From assembly GCA_039583875.1 (NCBI GenBank), contig CM077162.1, positions 165,993,220 to 166,057,219 of the forward strand: a stretch of DNA of 64,000 nt. The letters are read 5' to 3'. The position numbers and the translations under genes are program-made. This document shows positions 1-10,993 of the stretch, piece after piece. A model generated the notes under the pieces. The model had not been told where the DNA came from and ran no database searches. It saw only the letters and a list, made by a program, of their open reading frames with translations. Within the stretch, counting starts at the first letter, position 1. Every line of letters begins with the position of its first letter. The DNA comes from Platanthera guangdongensis. Its lineage: Eukaryota; Streptophyta; Magnoliopsida; Asparagales; Orchidaceae.

Positions 1-640
1 CTTGGAGGTTGTGTCGACACTCAGCAAAAGTCAGCAGAGTCTAAGTATAAGTGTCGACATAATGAAGTATGTGTCGACACACAGCAGAAGACTCAACACA
101 TGAAGAAAGTGTCGACATAATAAAGAATGTGTCGACACTCAGCTGAAGACTCAATACAAGAAGAAAGTGTCGACACTAGGAGGCTGTGTCGACACTCAGC
201 AAAGTTCAATAAATTCTAAGTATAAGTGTCGATACAAAGGAGATGTGTCGACACTCAGCTAAAGTCTCAACAAAAGAAGAATGTGTCGACACAAGGAGCA
301 GTGTCGACACCCAGCAAGTATCAACACAGAAGGCATGTGTCGACACCAAGAAGATGTGTCGACACTAAACAAGATCAACATAAGAAGATGTGTCGACATA
401 AAGGAGTTGTGTCGACACTTACACAAAATCAACTAAGTACTGAAGAATAAGGAGTTGTGTCGACACACAATATCAGTGTCGACACATGATGAAGAAGCAG
501 TGTCGAGAAGAAATTTCTACAACACAAGGAGTTGTGTCGACACCTTGAAGGCTAGTGTCGACACTTAGTCTACTTTTGTCGACACTTAGTCTATAAGTGT
601 CGACACTTAAAGACAGACTGTCTCGACACTTTCAGACAGT
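1..640. repeat. Palindrome array, motif GTGTCGACAC, in Ty-A 5' LTR
   Basis: The 10-bp palindrome GTGTCGACAC, or a one-base variant, recurs at about 11, 51, 71, 109, 129, 167, 186, 226, 245, 283, 301, 337, 356, 390 and 409, and on to about 630. Spacing alternates between about 19-20 and 34-40 bp, giving a dimeric period of about 53-59 bp. The spacers are purine-rich and related but not identical. The array lies upstream of the TATA box, so it is in U3 and could be an upstream activating or silencing region; that role is inference. Long open frames through it are an artefact of the repeat. Confidence 0.9.
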
Positions 641-759
641 TACAGATATTTCAAGAAGTGACTGGATGACATGACAGCTGCCATTCAAGCCGGTCTACTG
701 CAACTGTCAGAGATGTCAAAAAGCTGTTAGGAACCAGATCAGCCGGTCACCATGAAGAA

Positions 760-775
760 GGCCTATATATAGGCC
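760..775 (+). promoter_or_regulatory. TATA box inside a perfect 16-bp palindrome, Ty-A 5' LTR
   Basis: GGCCTATATATAGGCC is a perfect palindrome centred on TATATATA. It lies downstream of the motif array and about 870 bp before the LTR end. It is repeated exactly in the 3' LTR and in imperfect form in Ty-D. It is the best candidate for the LTR core promoter. Confidence 0.7.
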
Positions 776-1176
776 TATTCTGTCAACAGAAGGAGATGAT
801 CAACACATCAAAGTGATTCACACAAGATCTAGCTATTCATTGAAGAATCAATTCAAGTGAAGATCTAAGAAGTTGGAGAGAGAGAGCTCCTTCCAAGAAG
901 ACAGCCGTTGGAACCAGGCTGTGAAGAAGGTTTCAGATCAAGGTCTGATTCTTAAGTTACAGTGATTGAAGATCAGCTGCAGAGAGTATCAACCCTATTG
1001 TGTTCTACATTCAAGAAGCTTTGAAGAAAGCCAAGTGTGGTTGATCTCAGTAGAGTTCTTCCAACAACTCATCAAGAACCTGTCAACTCTTCTCTCTATT
1101 CAGAGTTGTAGGTATATACTTTGTATTCTTTATATCTTATAGGATCCTTAGGGATCTGAGTTGTAAGCCTGTAATT

Positions 1177-1345
1177 ATAAAGGCTGAGTGGTAGGTCCTG
1201 TGTGCCTGAGTGTAGGAGATCCATATCTCTGAGTGTAGGCCTTGTGGCAAAGTGTAGGCCTTGTGGCTGAGTGTAGGCCTTGTGGCTGAGTGTAGATCTT
1301 TGGAGAAGAATGAGTTGTAGGGCCTTGGGCCCGAGCTGTAGGAAC
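1177..1345 (+). repeat. Short tandem repeat in Ty-A LTR, unit about 19-20 bp
   Basis: The unit CTGAGTGTAGGCCTTGTGG is repeated head to tail in several degenerate copies. The 3' LTR (about 24280-24400) and the Ty-D LTRs (about 50585-50715 and 61560-61690) have the same array with different copy numbers. It lies in the transcribed R/U5 part of the LTR. Confidence 0.75.
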
Positions 1346-1644
1346 CATTTGGGGTTCTGAGTGTAAGATCTGAGGATCTGAGGAATAGTGGAGGAGTTTG
1401 GCCGAATCTAGTACACTACTAGATAGGCGAAGGGGGAAAGTGGATGTACCCAAACCTTAGGGAACCACTATAAATCTGTGTGTTCACTGTGTGCATGTTT
1501 ATTATGTGATTGCTAATTGTTTGCTTTGAAGAAGTAATTATAAATCTGTGATATTATCTGCAATCTGCCTAAAAGTTTAAAAAAGATTTAGTCACCTATT
1601 CACCCCCCCCCCCTCTAGGTGATTAGGGTACAATTTCTTTCAAG

Positions 1645-1662
1645 TGGTATCAGGGCCAGGTT
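1645..1662 (+). other. Primer binding site, Ty-A
   Basis: TGGTATCAGGGCCAGGTT begins two bases after the LTR end. It matches the TGGTATCAGAGC type of plant copia primer site, complementary to the 3' end of initiator tRNA-Met, with one or two changes. Confidence 0.9.
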
Positions 1663-1753
1663 ACTCAAAAAGGACTTAACTGTCTGAGTAGATCCTGTTG
1701 GTAGATTCAGTGAAATCAAAGACAGATTCAGCATAATCAAGAAAATCAAGAAA

Positions 1754-3746
1754 ATGGGTTCAACAGAGAATCATAAGGAACTTGGATCCATGAAATTGCC
1801 CATTTGCAGAAAAGAGATTTTTGGCATCTGGAAAGAAAGGGTGAGACTATTTATGGAAGCCTCAGACCCTAGAATATATATCACAGTTAAAGAAGGGTCA
1901 TATGTGCCTATGAAGGTTTCAGTCCTGGATGCAAATCAGAGAACACCAAAGGACTTTTCTGAAATGACAAAAGAAGAGATTATTCTGGCCACCATGGACA
2001 AGAGGGCTCAGAATATCATTGTGAGTGTCATAGATGATGCTACATTTCAGAACTTGATACACTGTAAGACATCTAAGGAGATGTGGGATACTTTGATAGT
2101 GTATATGGAGGGTTCTGAAGACGTTAGGCATGACAGAAAGTCTTTGTTAAACCAGGAATATGAAAGTTTCAGGCAAGGCAGGTCTGATAGCATAACAGAA
2201 TGCTATAAGAAATTTTATAGGATTGTTAATGACTTGATGTCTTATGGAAGAGAATTCAGCAACTATGAGCTGAATGATAAGTTCTTGAGGTCTCTAACAA
2301 AGGATTGGGACACCAAGATCTGTGCCATAAGGGAAATGGCCACGTTAGCAGATATCCCTCCTCCAACATTGTTTGGAAAACTGCTATCCTATGAGATGCA
2401 GTTGATGGTGAGGAAAGAAGAAGATAAGACTACAAGAAGTGAGCATAAAGAAAGGACAGTGGCATTCAAGACAGAAGCCACCAAGAAATACAAAAGTAAG
2501 TCTCCATCTCCACCTCCTAAAGTTGCCGAGACTGAGTCAGATGAATCAGAAGGCAGGAATTCTGAAAGCAGTGAGAGGGATGAGGACTTTGCAGCTTTGA
2601 CAAGACACTTTCAGAAGTTTCTAAAGAAGAAACAGTGGAGGTCAAAGCCATCCACTTCACAGGGAAAAGATGACTATTATCAGAACAAGAAGTCATCAAG
2701 GAAAGACAGGAGAAAGCCCAAGTCAAGCAAAGCAACTTTATCAAAAATTGTATGCTATTGCTGTAACAGACAAGGACATGTTGTTGCAGACTGTCCAGAG
2801 AAAAGGAAAGAGTCAACAGATAAGAAAAAGACTCAATTTAAGGGCAAGAAGGAAAGGTCCTTTATTGCCAAGAAGGACAAAGGCTTGTCAGACATGCCTT
2901 CTTCAGAAACTGAGTCAGAAGCTGAAGCTTACATAGGACTGTTTACTGAAGAAGAGGAAGAGGAGTTCATCCAGCTAATGAACTCTATATATGAGCAAGA
3001 GGACAATCAATGCCAAGGACTGATGGCATTGTCAGAAGGTGACAAAATCCAGGATCAACCTGGACCAAGTAAGGTACAAAATTGTTCTTTAAGTTCAATT
3101 TCTAGTGCTAGTTCAGATTCAGTTACATCAGCATCAAGTGATGCCAGTGGATCTGAATCTCAAGAGGATATTCATCAGTTGATTGATGAATATAGAGTTC
3201 TGTTGCAAGCTTTTAAGAAAAGCAAATCCTTGGCCAAGAGTCAGGTAAAGGAGATTGCTATTCTCAAAGAGGCTGCAACTGATTTTGAGAAGTTGTTTGA
3301 CCAAAAACTAAATGAAATAGCCAGACTGAAGAACATAACTGTTATTCAGATGGGGACTATAACATTTAAGAATGATCAAATCAGAAATCTGGAGATTAAT
3401 CTTCATAAGGAGAAAGACATAGTTGCAAGGTTTTCTAAACCAAAGTCTTTTCTACCTTTGATTGATGAATTTGTACATCAAAAGGGTAAAACTGGATTAG
3501 GGTTTACAAAACCTGCTAGGACTGTTCAGTCCAAGTCTAAGGGCAAATCCCCAGTACTCAACAAGCCTGCTGTAGATAGAACAGCTAGGGTTGTACCTAA
3601 GCAAAGGTACAATAGATTTGAGTGTTGGTGCTGTGGCAAGGTAGGCCACTTTGCCATGGACTGTTGGCACAATTCAAGTGCCAAAGTGAGTAGCAAACTG
3701 CCTGTTGGAAAATCTGCAGGTAGCTTTGTTAAGAGGCAAACTAACC
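1754..3746 (+). CDS. gag: Ty-A gag, 5' part (split by Ty-B)
   Basis: Gag is the structural protein that packages element RNA in cytoplasmic particles. The frame is open from ATG 1754 to the Ty-B insertion at 3746, about 664 residues. The N-terminal third is a UBN2-type copia gag region. It is followed by a basic/acidic linker, a first CCHC knuckle at about residue 333 (CYCCNRQGHVVADC), an acidic stretch, a coiled-coil-like region (about 490-560) and a second CCHC knuckle at about residue 624 (CWCCGKVGHFAMDC). The reading frame resumes after Ty-B at 15853 and ends at TAA 15895-15897. Ty-D gag is its homologue and supports the start. Two knuckles distinguish this family from families 2 and 3, which have one. 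Confidence 0.9.
3742..3746 (+). other. Target site duplication of Ty-B, left copy (TAACC)
   Basis: TAACC directly precedes the TG of the Ty-B 5' LTR. The same five bases follow the CA end of its 3' LTR at 15849-15853. A 5-bp duplication is standard for copia integrase. Confidence 0.97.
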
Positions 3747-3914
3747 TGTTGGAACACCCTATTACTAATTTGGGTCAGGATCACTATGTCTCTAGGAACC
3801 TTTGCTTGACCTCCTGTATAGCTTAATAGGTCAATTAGAATTGAGTCTAAGGGTTAGAAGTCTAGGTTTGGAAGCTGCCCTGAAGACCAAGATTTTCTGT
3901 CTGGAGACCAAGTC

Positions 3915-4205
3915 TGATCGTCGAGCTCAGCACGACGATTCGTCGAACTCCGATCGACGATCATCTAGCTCAACTTCGACAAGATCGTCGAACTCCATTC
4001 GACGATCGCTGAGCTCAACTTCATAATATCGTCGAACTCCATTCGACGATCGGTGAGCTCAGGTCGACGATTTTGACTCTGCTTTGGATCTTTATCTCTG
4101 AGCTCAGTTCGACGATCTTTGAGCTCAGATCGACGATATTTTGCTGCTGTGTGTTTCCAGATCGCTGAGCTCAGCTCGACGACAGTAGAGCTCAGTTCGA
4201 CGATT
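3915..4205. repeat. Inverted-pair motif array (ATCGTCGA / TCGACGAT) in Ty-B 5' LTR
   Basis: Half-sites ATCGTCGA and TCGACGAT recur as inverted pairs, often alternating with GAGCTC. A perfect hairpin with 10-bp arms GATCGTCGAA/TTCGACGATC and a 5-nt loop spans 3983-4007. A 9-bp arm version spans 4028-4050. The core TCGA is shared with the family 1 palindrome. The array lies about 270 bp upstream of the TATA box. Confidence 0.88.
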
Positions 4206-4473
4206 TCAGATAACTTCCAGAATTCAAATTCAAAATCAGTTAGGAATTATTCTGCAATTAATTAAGAGATTTGCTAGCCGTTTTCATTTAATTTTGGACC
4301 AAGTTTCAAGGGATTTTTCAAGGAATATATCTGTGGACTTTCCTCCAGAAGAGATTATGCAATTAAGGATGCAATTAATGCAGGCCAACGGCTATACTTG
4401 ACAGAGAATGTTATTCTATTCCATACCAGAGAATAAAAGACAGGATTTTTGAATCTCTCAATAGAGAACACAC

Positions 4474-4479
4474 TATATA
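4474..4479 (+). promoter_or_regulatory. Candidate TATA box, Ty-B 5' LTR
   Basis: TATATA lies downstream of the motif array and upstream of a leader-like region. The same site is at 15076-15081 in the 3' LTR. No transcription start can be proved from sequence. Confidence 0.55.
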
Positions 4480-5247
4480 GATTACAGAGATACATTCAAA
4501 AATATTCTGTCACAAAGAATTCTGAAGAACACTCATTCAAGGAGATCAAGCTCTCTCAAATCTTCAGATCTTTGTAGTTTTCAAAGTGTTCAAGGCCAAC
4601 ATATTTCAGACTCCAGACACTCCACATTTCAGCTATTGCTGAAATCATCTATTGCTGGAGTTCAACCTTTGAAGGCCTATCACCCTCAGCAAAGCTTTTC
4701 TTCCTGAAGATTTCAAGGATTTAGGGTGAGCTTTGACATCAATCCACATATTCTTCTCAGTTGTTTGAGAAAGAGAAGACTGTCATCACTCTCTCACCCC
4801 CACTCTGTAAAGGGTTTCTCAAACTCCCTTCAAAAGTTTGAGCCTGGTTTTTGAGCATCTTGTCAAAAGCTCATTGGTGGCAATACACCTGATCAAAAAA
4901 TCTGCTTTGGTTTTTGAGCACCTTATCAAAAGCTCATTGGTGCCCAGTACACCTGATCAACTCATCCTGCAGTGGATTCCTACCTAGGGTGGTAGAAGAG
5001 TGGATGTACCCAAGTTTGGGGAACCACTATATTTCCTTGTGTCTTCTGGGTTTTCTTGTGTTTATGTTTGTTTCTGGCCTTGATTTTTCCTGTGTTTAGT
5101 TTTTGTTTAACCTTGTGCTGTGATTAGATTTATTATTGCTTCCCTGCTCACACATATTACAATAATAGTTGTAAAAGTTTTTAAAGCACCATATACTTTA
5201 TTCACCCCCCCCCTCTAGAGTATATCAGATCTAGTTGCACTTTCAAT

Positions 5248-5265
5248 TGGTATCAGAGGGAGGTT
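5248..5265 (+). other. Primer binding site, Ty-B
   Basis: TGGTATCAGAGGGAGGTT lies two bases past the LTR end. It is of the initiator tRNA-Met type. Confidence 0.92.
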
Positions 5266-5378
5266 GGTTAAACTTACCATACTTGATTGGTTGTACAGGC
5301 TAACACCTGAACCCAAAGATCCCAAACTAGATCTACTCTTCTTTTGTATTTCATTATTAGATTTTGTTTGCACAAATC

Positions 5379-7454
5379 ATGACCCAAAACAAAGATTATG
5401 CAAGCACCAGACCTCCAGTGTGCAATCTATCCAAGTTTGCACTTTGGAAGGCAAGGATTAGACTTTACATGAATTCTATTGACGAAGATATCTTTAATTC
5501 TGTTTTGACAGTGTGTCCAAGACCCCCAGAGAATACAAGTACAAATGCTGTTCCACCTCCATCAGGAACAGATGCTGATGTCAAGAAATGGAAGGTAGCT
5601 GATGCTAAGGCTATGAACATTCTAGCCCAGACAATGTCAGATGACATATTTCAAAAGGTAGCTGAATGTAATTCAGCCAAGGAAATTTGGGACAAGCTCT
5701 CAGAAATAGTCTCAGGCTCAGCTGATGAGAGAAAGGATAGAAGATCCCATCTCATCTCTCAGTATGAGAACTTCAAGAAGGGAGAGACTGAGTCAGTGGG
5801 AGACATGTACAACAGGCTAAGTCTAATTGTCAGTGAACTCAGGACATTGGACAAAGAGATCTCTCTAACAGAACTTAATGACAAGATCCTAATGTGCTTC
5901 CCCAGCACTTGGGACTCTAGAATCTGGCCAATTAAGGATGCCAGAAGTCTGAATGAGATCACTACTGAAGCTCTGTTGGGTAAGCTCAAATCTTATGAGC
6001 TACTCATCAAAAATAGAGAGGAAGAACAGAAGGCTGCCTCACCAGCCACAAGAAAAGAGAAGACCATAGCCTTCAAGGCAACTGAGGATCTGCCTGAAGA
6101 CAAAGCCACAGGCAATGATGAGCTACTCAGCTTGCTGGCCAAAAGATTCTACAAAATGGCCAGAAAGGACTTCAGAAGAAGATCATACAAGGAGCAGGAC
6201 AAGCTAAGGTATGACAAGTCCATTAGTAACAATAAAGACATGATTTGCTTTGGTTGCAGGAAACCAGGGCACATAGTTCCTGACTGTCCAGAGAACAAGA
6301 ACAAGGACAGAAGGGACAGAAAAGAAAGAAGAAAGGAGAAAGACTCCAGAAGGAATGGCAATGGCAAACCTTCTTCAAGCAAAAACAAGCATACAAGAAA
6401 AGGGTTTGTTGCTGAATCCTGGAGTGAGACAGAAGAAGAGTCAGAAGCCTCATCCAGCTCCAGTGATGATGAGGATGTTGCAGAAGAAAAGGAGTTCTGC
6501 ATGACGGCAATCAATGCCTCACAGCACAATTCAGAGGAAGAGGAGTCAGAGTCAGACTCAGAGACTCAACCTGAAGAAGATCAGGTAATTGGCTCTTCTG
6601 ATTTTAGTTCAGAAGATTTTAAATCTGAATTTAAAGCACTGTGTTTAGACCTGCTAAAGTCTGAGAAAGAGATTATCTCTCTCAGAAATCAATTATCTGA
6701 ACACAACACTTTAAAGTCAGAAAACCTCAAACTCTCTCAGGAGTTGGAGTGCTGTAGGGAACAGATAGCTTCACTGAAAAGTGAGCTCTCTGAGGCCAAG
6801 AAGCTTGAAGAATCCCTTAATGGGAGAAGCATCAAGCTGATGGACATCACAAGCACAGTGAACTCTAGATTTAACAGTACACTGGGCTTGGGTGCTTCAT
6901 CTAGCCAACCTATAGTCCTAACAACTCCCATCAAATTCATTTCTGACAAAGGAAAGGGAGTAGTAGAGGTTGCCAGGAAAAATTCTGATCTGCCTCAGAA
7001 AACCAAGTCCCAGCAGAAATCGTCGAACAGAGATCGACGATCGCCGAATGAAGATCGACGATCGCCGAACGCAGCTCGACGATCTCAGGAAAAATCGTCG
7101 AACGCTGATCGACGATCTCAGCCAAAGTCGTCGAACGCAGGTCGACGATCTCATATACCTGACCTCACCCATAGTCGACCGTCGAACGGAGCTCGACGAT
7201 CTGACCCAAGATCGTCGAACGCAGCTCCAATATCGTCGAACAGAGGTTAGAGCTCTGGAAAAGTTTTCAAAGGCAAATCAAAATTGAATCCTAAGGGTTC
7301 TTCATCCCAAATCTTTAACCCTTATACTGAATGGATTATACCTCCAAGGAGATATCATCCTGAAGGTTATAAGAGTCAACCTGAGATGTCTTTCATTTCT
7401 GAATTTAAAGGCTATCAACCTAGGCCCAAGGTAAACTGGGTCAAAAACAAATGA
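5379..7454 (+). pseudogene. gag: Ty-B gag, one premature stop
   Basis: The start ATG 5379 matches the start of Ty-C gag. The protein has a UBN2-type gag core, one CCHC knuckle at about residue 290 (CFGCRKPGHIVPDC), an acidic serine-rich stretch, and a leucine-rich coiled-coil-like region (about 410-480). A repeated Ser-Ser-Asn-x-x-Arg-Arg-Ser segment is encoded by the motif array at 7017-7245. A TAG at 7248-7250 cuts the frame. Beyond it the same frame continues, resembles Ty-C, and ends at TGA 7452-7454. I therefore read the TAG as a mutation and the TGA as the real end. Confidence 0.88.
7017..7245 (+). repeat. Motif array inside Ty-B gag coding sequence
   Basis: The inverted-pair motif (TCGTCGAAC ... 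TCGACGATC) known from the Ty-B LTR is repeated in the 3' part of gag in an open frame. It encodes about eight degenerate copies of SSNxDRRS. Ty-C has the same arrangement at 30525-30770 with its own TTCGTCGA variant. Family 1 gag lacks it. Confidence 0.88.
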
Positions 7455-7470
7455 ATTGTCTTATGTGCAG
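7431..7470 (+). other. Gag-pol junction segment with splice-like borders, Ty-B (40 nt)
   Basis: The segment begins at AAG^GTAAAC, ends TATGTGCAG^GTG and contains the gag stop TGA (7452-7454). Gag is in frame 0 and pol in frame +1. Removing exactly 40 nt would connect the two at codon boundaries. It is well below usual plant intron lengths, so splicing is only a hypothesis. Confidence 0.4.
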
Positions 7471-10400
7471 GTGAAGACCTATCCAACATCTAACCAGCAA
7501 TGGTATTTGGATAGTGGGTGCTCTAAGCACATGACAGGGAACAAGGACAACCTCACATCCTTCAGAGCCAAGCTTGGACCCAAAGTTATCTTTGGTGATT
7601 CAAACTTTGGACAAACTAAAGGATATGATGCAGTCCAGATTGGTTCAGTAACCTTCAAGAAGGTAGCCTATGTGGAAGGACTGAAGCACAACCTAATCAG
7701 CATCAGTCAGCTATGTGATGAAGGCTACCAGGTGACCTTCAGCAAAGCCTTATGCAAAATCAAGTCAGAGGACAACACAACTGTGTTGACAGGTAAAAGG
7801 AAAGGTAACATCTATCTAGTAGACTTTCTTTCAACTAATGTAGATATCTGCTTGTTTAACTCTGTCTGTAGACCCAATGTTTTATGTCATAGGAGACTAG
7901 GACACCTAAACCTTAGAACTATTGCTAGGCTATCCAAAGACAACCTTGTTAGAGGACTATCTTCTGGACCCTACAAGAAGGAAGGACTCTGCAGGGCTTG
8001 TCAATTAGGCAAGCAAACTAAAAACAGCTTTAAGTCACTTAATAAGAGTGATTCACCTAGGATATTGTATCTGTTACACATGGATCTTTTTGGACCCATC
8101 ACAGTACAAAGCCTAGGAGGGAAATCCTACACTTTAGTAGTTGTAGATGACTTCTCTAGATTCACTTGGGTGTTCTTTCTAAGGAAGAAGTCTGATAACT
8201 TTAAGTGTCTGACAGAGTTTCTCAAATGCATACAGATTGAGTTCAATACTCACATTGCCCTGATCAGAAGTGATCATGGGACAGAGTTTGATTCTCTTCT
8301 TATGCAAGAGTTCTGTCAGAGTGAAGGGATCAGGCATACTTTCTCAGCTCCTAGAACTCCTCAACAAAATGGGGTAGCTGAAAGGAAAAATAGAACCCTT
8401 ATTGAATCTGCCACTACATTGTTGTCAGATGCTCATCTACCTCTATCCTTCTGGGCAGAGGCAGTGAACACCTCCAACTATGTGCTGAACAGAAGTCTGA
8501 TACATAAACTAAAGGGAAAGACTCCCTATGAATTACTCAAAGGGAAGAAACCTAAAGTTGACTATTTTAGAGTCTTTGGTTGTATTTGCTATATTCATAA
8601 TAATGACAAGAAATATCTAGCAAAATTTCAAGCCAAAGCTGATGAAGGAGTGTTTCTGGGATACTCCATGATCAGCAAGGCCTATAGGGTCTATAATAAA
8701 TCATCTTTGAAAATTGAGGAATCTGTTCACATTTCTTTTGATGAATCTAACAAGTCTTTCAAGGAGAAGAATTCTTCTACCATAGAACCTTCTCAGGAAC
8801 ATTCTCTAGTTGAAGATATGAACAAGTTACAGGTTGCTCAAGAAGATGAAAGCAGTGAAGATGAAGGGAATGCTCAACATAATGAAGAACAACTTGAAGA
8901 GCCAGTTGTTGTACCACAGGAGGAAACAACAACACAGGTTGGTGAACAATCAACACCCCCTGTTGATTTAGTAACATCAAGAGACCATCCAATTTCCCAA
9001 ATAATTGGAGAAATTTCAGTTGGTGTGCAAACCAGAAATCAGGTCAACCAAAACCTGTTGCACACCTGCTTCTTATCTCAAATTGAACCTCAGTCCATTC
9101 AAGATGCAGAGCAAGATCCACACTGGATCATTGCAATGCAAGAGGAGTTGCATCAATTTGAGAGGAACAAAGTATGGGAACTAGTGCCAAAGCCTAAGGA
9201 TCATTCCATTGTTGGAACAAAATGGGTATTCAGAAACAAACTGGATGATCAAGGAGTAATTATAAGGAACAAGGCAAGGCTAGTTGCTCAGGAGTACTCT
9301 CAAGAAGAAGGAATCGACTACGACCAGACCTTTGCACCTGTTGCAAGATTAGAAGCCATCAGGATATTTCTAGCTTATGCAGCTCACAAAGGCTTCAAAG
9401 TATATCAGATGGATGTCAAAAGTGCTTTCTTAAATGGAGACATCAAAGAGGAAGTTTATGTCAGACAACCTCCAGGTTTTATCTCTCCAACTTATCCTGA
9501 TTATGTTTTTAGACTGAACAAAGCATTATATGGTCTCAAGCAAGCTCCTAGAGCATGGTATGAGACCTTAGCATGCTTTCTCTTGGAAAATGGTTTTATA
9601 AGGGGTAGAGTAGACCAAATTCTTTTTATTAGAACCCATAAGTCTCATACCCTACTAGTACAAATTTATGTAGATGATATCATTTTTGGTTCTACTGACT
9701 CAAAATTGTGCAGAAGGTTTTCCAACCTAATGCATTCTAAATTTGAGATGAGTAGCATGGGTGAGCTATCCTTCTTCCTAGGATTGCAAGTCAAACAACA
9801 TGCTGAAGGCATCTTTATTTCTCAAACCAAATATGCAAATGAACTGGTTAAGAAATTTGGTATGTCTGAGGCATCTTGTATGAAAACACCCATGCCTACC
9901 AATGCTGTATTGGATGCTGATGAACATGGGAAACCTGTTGATCAGACAACATATAGAGTAATGATTGGCTCTCTACTGTATCTTACAGCTAGTAGACCAG
10001 ATATAATGTTTGCTACATGTATATGTACTAGGTTCCAAGTAAGCCCTAGAGAGTCACACCTAACTTTAGTAAAGAGGATTCTCAGGTATGTTAAAAGTTG
10101 TCCAAATCTAGGTCTCTAGTATCCAAAAGATTCAGCATTTGAGTTAACTGGATTCTCTGATGCTGATTATGCTGGATGCAGAATTGACAGGAAAAGCACC
10201 AGTGGAACTTGTCAGTTCCTTGGTGACAGACTTGTCTCTTGGTTTTGTAAGAAACAAACATCTGTGTCAACTTCAACTGCTGAAGCTGAATATATGGCTG
10301 CAGGCAGTTGTTGTTCACAAATCTTGTGGATTCAAAACCAACTCCTAGACTATGGTTACAACTTAGAGAAGTCTAAAATCTTTTGTGATAACACAAGTGC

Positions 10401-10620
10401 TATCTCCATAGCTCAAAATCCAGTCCTCCATAGTAGGACAAAACACATAGAGATTAGACATCATTTCTTAAGAGATAATGTTGAAAAGAATAAAATTGAA
10501 TTACAATATATCTCAACTGATTTACAAAGGGGAGATATTTTCACCAAGCCTTTGGATGAAAAGAAACACACCTTCTTCCTAAATCAGTTAGGAATGTTAG
10601 ATGGAGGAAGCCTTAAATAA
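7456..10620 (+). pseudogene. pol: Ty-B pol polyprotein, one nonsense codon
   Basis: The copia polyprotein makes the enzymes for particle maturation, reverse transcription and integration. Domains in order: protease with [13 protein letters not shown] (residues ~16-28); zinc-binding pre-integrase domain (~150-195); integrase with catalytic D in HMDLFGP, D in RSDHGTEF, E in [13 protein letters not shown] from about residue 570, with the YVDD active site in [12 protein letters not shown] at about residue 738; and RNase H with SDADYAGC and STAEAEYMA. A TAG at 10117-10119, where related copies have tryptophan, separates the last ~167 residues (RNase H). The frame then continues to TAA at 10620. 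Its first codons overlap the gag end in another frame, and no pol ATG is obvious. Confidence 0.93.
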
Positions 10621-10705
10621 TATCCAAGATTTTGAAAGCTAAAAATTGACCAATACTAGGCAAACATTCTGTTTTTTTTGGTGTCTAGAATTTTTCTGAT
10701 CTCTG
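10621..10705 (+). other. Short spacer after Ty-B pol
   Basis: About 85 bp lie between the pol stop and the motif array. I see nothing else in it. Confidence 0.6.
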
Positions 10706-10989
10706 AACTGCGCTCGACGATTTGCCCTAAGATCGGCGAACGGAGATTGACGATTTCCTAAATCGTCGAACTGAGTTCAGCGCCTCTCAGATAGTATGAA
10801 CTATCTCTTCCGGTCAACGATCGTCGAACGGCGCTCGACGATTTTGTTCTCTGGACGATCGTCGAACGGAGCTCGACGCTTTCCAATATCATCGAACAGA
10901 GATCGACGATGTTGAAGTCTCTTCAGATTCCTTTAGAAGCCTCGATCGTCGAACTGAGTTCAACGATCTTTCCATTTCTGCGTCGAACC
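10706..10989. repeat. Motif array between Ty-B pol and ORF3
   Basis: TCGTCGAAC and TCGACGAT half-sites recur as inverted pairs, the same type as in the Ty-B LTR. The array ends five bases before a TATA box and about 125 bp before the ORF3 start. The equivalent position in families 1 and 3 is also filled by the family's own motif. Confidence 0.87.
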
Positions 10990-10993
10990 CTAA

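Larger units (their letters stand above)
1..1642 (+). repeat. Ty-A 5' LTR (3' four-fifths)
   Basis: It aligns base for base, with scattered substitutions, to 23091-24733. It ends in TTTCA followed two bases later by the primer site. The first ~391 bp, including the TGTTGGGTACA start seen in the 3' LTR, lie outside the window. It holds a palindrome array (1-640), a TATA palindrome (760-775), a purine-rich leader region and a short tandem repeat (about 1177-1345). Confidence 0.95.
3747..5245 (+). repeat. Ty-B 5' LTR
   Basis: It starts TGTTGGAACACC, ends TGCACTTTCA, and is followed by the primer site. It matches 14349-15848 at about 98.7% by eye. It contains an inverted-pair motif array (3915-4205), a TATA box (4474), and a cytosine run near the 3' end. 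Confidence 0.97.

Noticed and set aside
1..640. CRISPR-like array of short palindromic repeats with spacers
   Set aside because: The repeat is only about 10 bp, spacers are related to each other and of uneven length, the array lies in an LTR with a primer site, and the DNA is clearly from a plant.
3802..4026. 74-codon frame at the start of both Ty-B LTRs, rich in SSSTSTRSSNSIRR
   Set aside because: It is the motif array read as protein, lies upstream of the TATA box and has no homologue outside the LTR. I keep only the gag array as translated, since it lies in the gag frame.
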